Part shown: positions 14,856 through 15,685 of the stretch, one piece after another
Position numbering within the stretch: the stretch's first letter is position 1
Layout of the letters: every line of letters starts with the position of its first letter
Assembly: GCA_910576985.1 (NCBI GenBank)
Contig: CAJTLA010000031.1
Span: 1 to 15,685, forward strand
Direction: 5' to 3'
Source of the DNA: an uncultured Bacilli bacterium
GTDB lineage: Bacteria > Bacillota_I > Bacilli_A > RF39 > UBA660
Length of the DNA: 15,685 nt
Position numbers and translations under genes: made by a program
Notes under the pieces: generated by a model
Told to the model about the DNA's origin: nothing
The model's database searches: none
Seen by the model: only the letters and a program-made list of their open reading frames with translations

Positions 14856-14865
14856 CGACCTTTCC
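14836..14865 (-). terminator. Terminator downstream of the surface-protein gene
   Basis: On the minus strand, GGAAAGGT (14858-14865) pairs with ATCTTTCC (14843-14850), one G-U pair, around a seven-base loop, followed by seven T. It begins about 32 bases after the stop codon at 14898. Confidence 0.75.
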
Positions 14866-14897
14866 CCTTTCCAAAAAGCGACTTCATACTTCTCACA

Positions 14898-15685
14898 TCA
14901 CCCGAGCACTACCACCCGGAACGAGCCGCTGACGTACGCACCACCTGCAAGATTTGTGTAGCCGAAGTAGAACACTCCTGCACCCGACGAATTGTCATTG
15001 TTACCGCTACGAATGAACCACGGGTAACTCGAATAGACGAAGTAGGCGTAATCTGAATACCATCCGCTCGTCTCACTTAGTGCATGTCCGTAACATATTC
15101 CTGAATTACATGCTGACGTTGCTGTACTGCTTGTATAATTATCATAATATTTACTTGCTGGTAAGCTACTAAATCCTGATGAGCTTATTCTTCCATTATA
15201 CACTCCCATTACATATTCCCACGATCCTCCACTCATGTCATATACTCCATATATTGTTCCACTTGTTGACGCTCCTGTCCCTTCTGGACTTACATTATAT
15301 GTATTTGTACATGAACTTGTTGAACTACTACTTGGCGCTCCTGCACTACACCCTGTTGTGTAACTGCTATTATTGTTTATATATACTTCCTTATTTGCTC
15401 CACTGTAACTATTATTTCCATATTTTCCATATTTACTTTGGGAAAGATATGCTACTGCTCCCCATTCACTGTTCTTCATCATATGTGCATCTGCACTTGT
15501 ACTTATTCCATAACTATTTCCTGAGGCACTAAATTTCTGCGCTGTTGTAAATTGCGTACTTACATTCTGATCTCTTAGTGAACTTAAGTTGGGTTTTATT
15601 GTTGGAGTTGTGGCATTTCCTGTTGTTTCAAATTTTCCTACCCAAAATCCTGCTAACTGTGTACTCCCAAATGTAAATGCTGGAT
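14898..15685 (-). CDS. Surface protein with formylglycine-generating-enzyme-like (C-type lectin) domain; 5' part outside window
   Basis: The frame is open from the right edge to TGA at 14898-14900 (~262 residues); the methionine at 15482 is internal, since family-typical sequence continues upstream of it (LAGFWVGKFETTGN, then a Thr/Ser-rich stretch). The FGE/SUMF1-like fold is shown by MMKNSEWGAVAYLSQSKYG, then GTIYGVYDMSGGSWEYVMG (equivalent to GxYDMxGNVWEW of FGE) and the terminal strand GSFRVVVLG. It is very rich in Ser, Thr, Gly, Tyr and Asn, with Cys pairs (GCSAG/SSCTN and SACNSGICYG). Similar proteins in gut Bacillota are thought to be exported or pilin-like; the N-terminal signal cannot be seen here. 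It is probably a binding or display protein and not an FGE enzyme. The last ~190 bases differ sharply in composition from the rest. Confidence 0.8.
   Translation of the reverse strand, partial: PAFTFGSTQLAGFWVGKFETTGNATTPTIKPNLSSLRDQNVSTQFTTAQKFSASGNSYGISTSADAHMMKNSEWGAVAYLSQSKYGKYGNNSYSGANKEVYINNNSSYTTGCSAGAPSSSSTSSCTNTYNVSPEGTGASTSGTIYGVYDMSGGSWEYVMGVYNGRISSSGFSSLPASKYYDNYTSSTATSACNSGICYGHALSETSGWYSDYAYFVYSSYPWFIRSGNNDNSSGAGVFYFGYTNLAGGAYVSGSFRVVVLG
14901..15090 (-). other. Candidate DGR variable region at the 3' end of the surface-protein gene
   Basis: By hand count, 14901-15090 is about 53% GC, against about 32% in 15091-15200 of the same gene. Coding-strand adenine is about 17% in the last 150 bases against about 36% at 15201-15300. 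Codons run to NNC/NNT, for example TAC GCC TAC TTC GTC and TTC TAC TTC GGC TAC. The encoded pattern, WFIRSG-x5-SSGAGVF-x-F ... SGSFRVVV, matches the C-terminal layout of C-type-lectin-fold DGR target proteins. No template repeat or reverse transcriptase is in the window, so the assignment is an inference. Confidence 0.5.

Noticed and set aside
14881..15090. GC-rich segment as a simple horizontally acquired fragment or gene conversion from another species
   Set aside because: Possible, but the composition change ends at the stop codon, coincides with the variable part of the lectin fold, and is specifically poor in coding-strand A with C/T-ending codons, which fits DGR diversification better. 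It was kept as the main alternative.
15480..15482. ATG at 15482 as the start of the surface protein
   Set aside because: The frame remains open to the window edge and encodes family-typical sequence (GFWVGKFETTG) upstream; no ribosome binding site is present there.

Overview
The window looks like chromosome from a spore-forming, very AT-rich member of the Bacillota (Bacilli/Erysipelotrichia/RF39-like gut lineages are the best guess). The reasons are a full-length SpoIVA and a SpoVIF, AGGAGG-type ribosome binding sites, sigma-A promoters (TTGACA/TATAAT), strong A/T codon bias, UGA used as stop, and a surface protein of a type that is common in gut Bacillota. The genus cannot be named from the sequence.

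Layout, left to right. (1) 1-443, plus strand: 3' part of an Rpn/PD-(D/E)XK-type nuclease gene with an in-frame GEKR tandem repeat, then a terminator. (2) 609-1610, plus strand: an unrecognised coiled-coil protein with a very good promoter; it shares a 13-bp bidirectional terminator with the convergent spoIVA. (3) 1667-6041, minus strand: engB, a short MecA-like protein and der form a GTPase/ribosome-assembly operon, followed by spoVIF and spoIVA. (4) 6136-7374: a divergent pair, an HD-domain phosphohydrolase (minus) and a YbaK-type aminoacyl-tRNA deacylase (plus). (5) 7381-9629, minus strand: a YhfW-like FAD/Rieske oxidoreductase and, downstream, a TIM-barrel (endonuclease IV/xylose-isomerase-like) gene broken by a deletion plus frameshift. 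(6) 9693-11233, minus strand: two linked genes for membrane-anchored extracytoplasmic proteins with related Cys-framed domains; the first carries a 33-bp minisatellite encoding a Gly/Asn/Ser linker. (7) 11336-14807, minus strand: a heterodimeric ABC exporter with one degenerate and one consensus ATP site. (8) 14898 to the right edge, minus strand: C-terminal part of a surface protein with a formylglycine-generating-enzyme-like (C-type lectin) domain.

The most interesting signal is at the 3' end of that last gene. The last ~190 coding bases switch abruptly from AT-rich to about 53% GC, lose adenines on the coding strand, and run to NNC/NNT codons directly before a terminal FRVVV strand. This is what the variable region of a diversity-generating retroelement (DGR) target looks like. 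No template repeat or reverse transcriptase lies in the window, so this is an inference.

Other themes are very compact gene ends: terminator hairpins overlap stop codons, and in three places a terminator's stem, loop or T-tract supplies the -35 box of the next gene's promoter. There is also a short MecA-like adaptor gene embedded between two ribosome-assembly GTPases. No tRNA, rRNA, CRISPR array or insertion sequence was seen, and no stretch over 300 bases lacks a gene.
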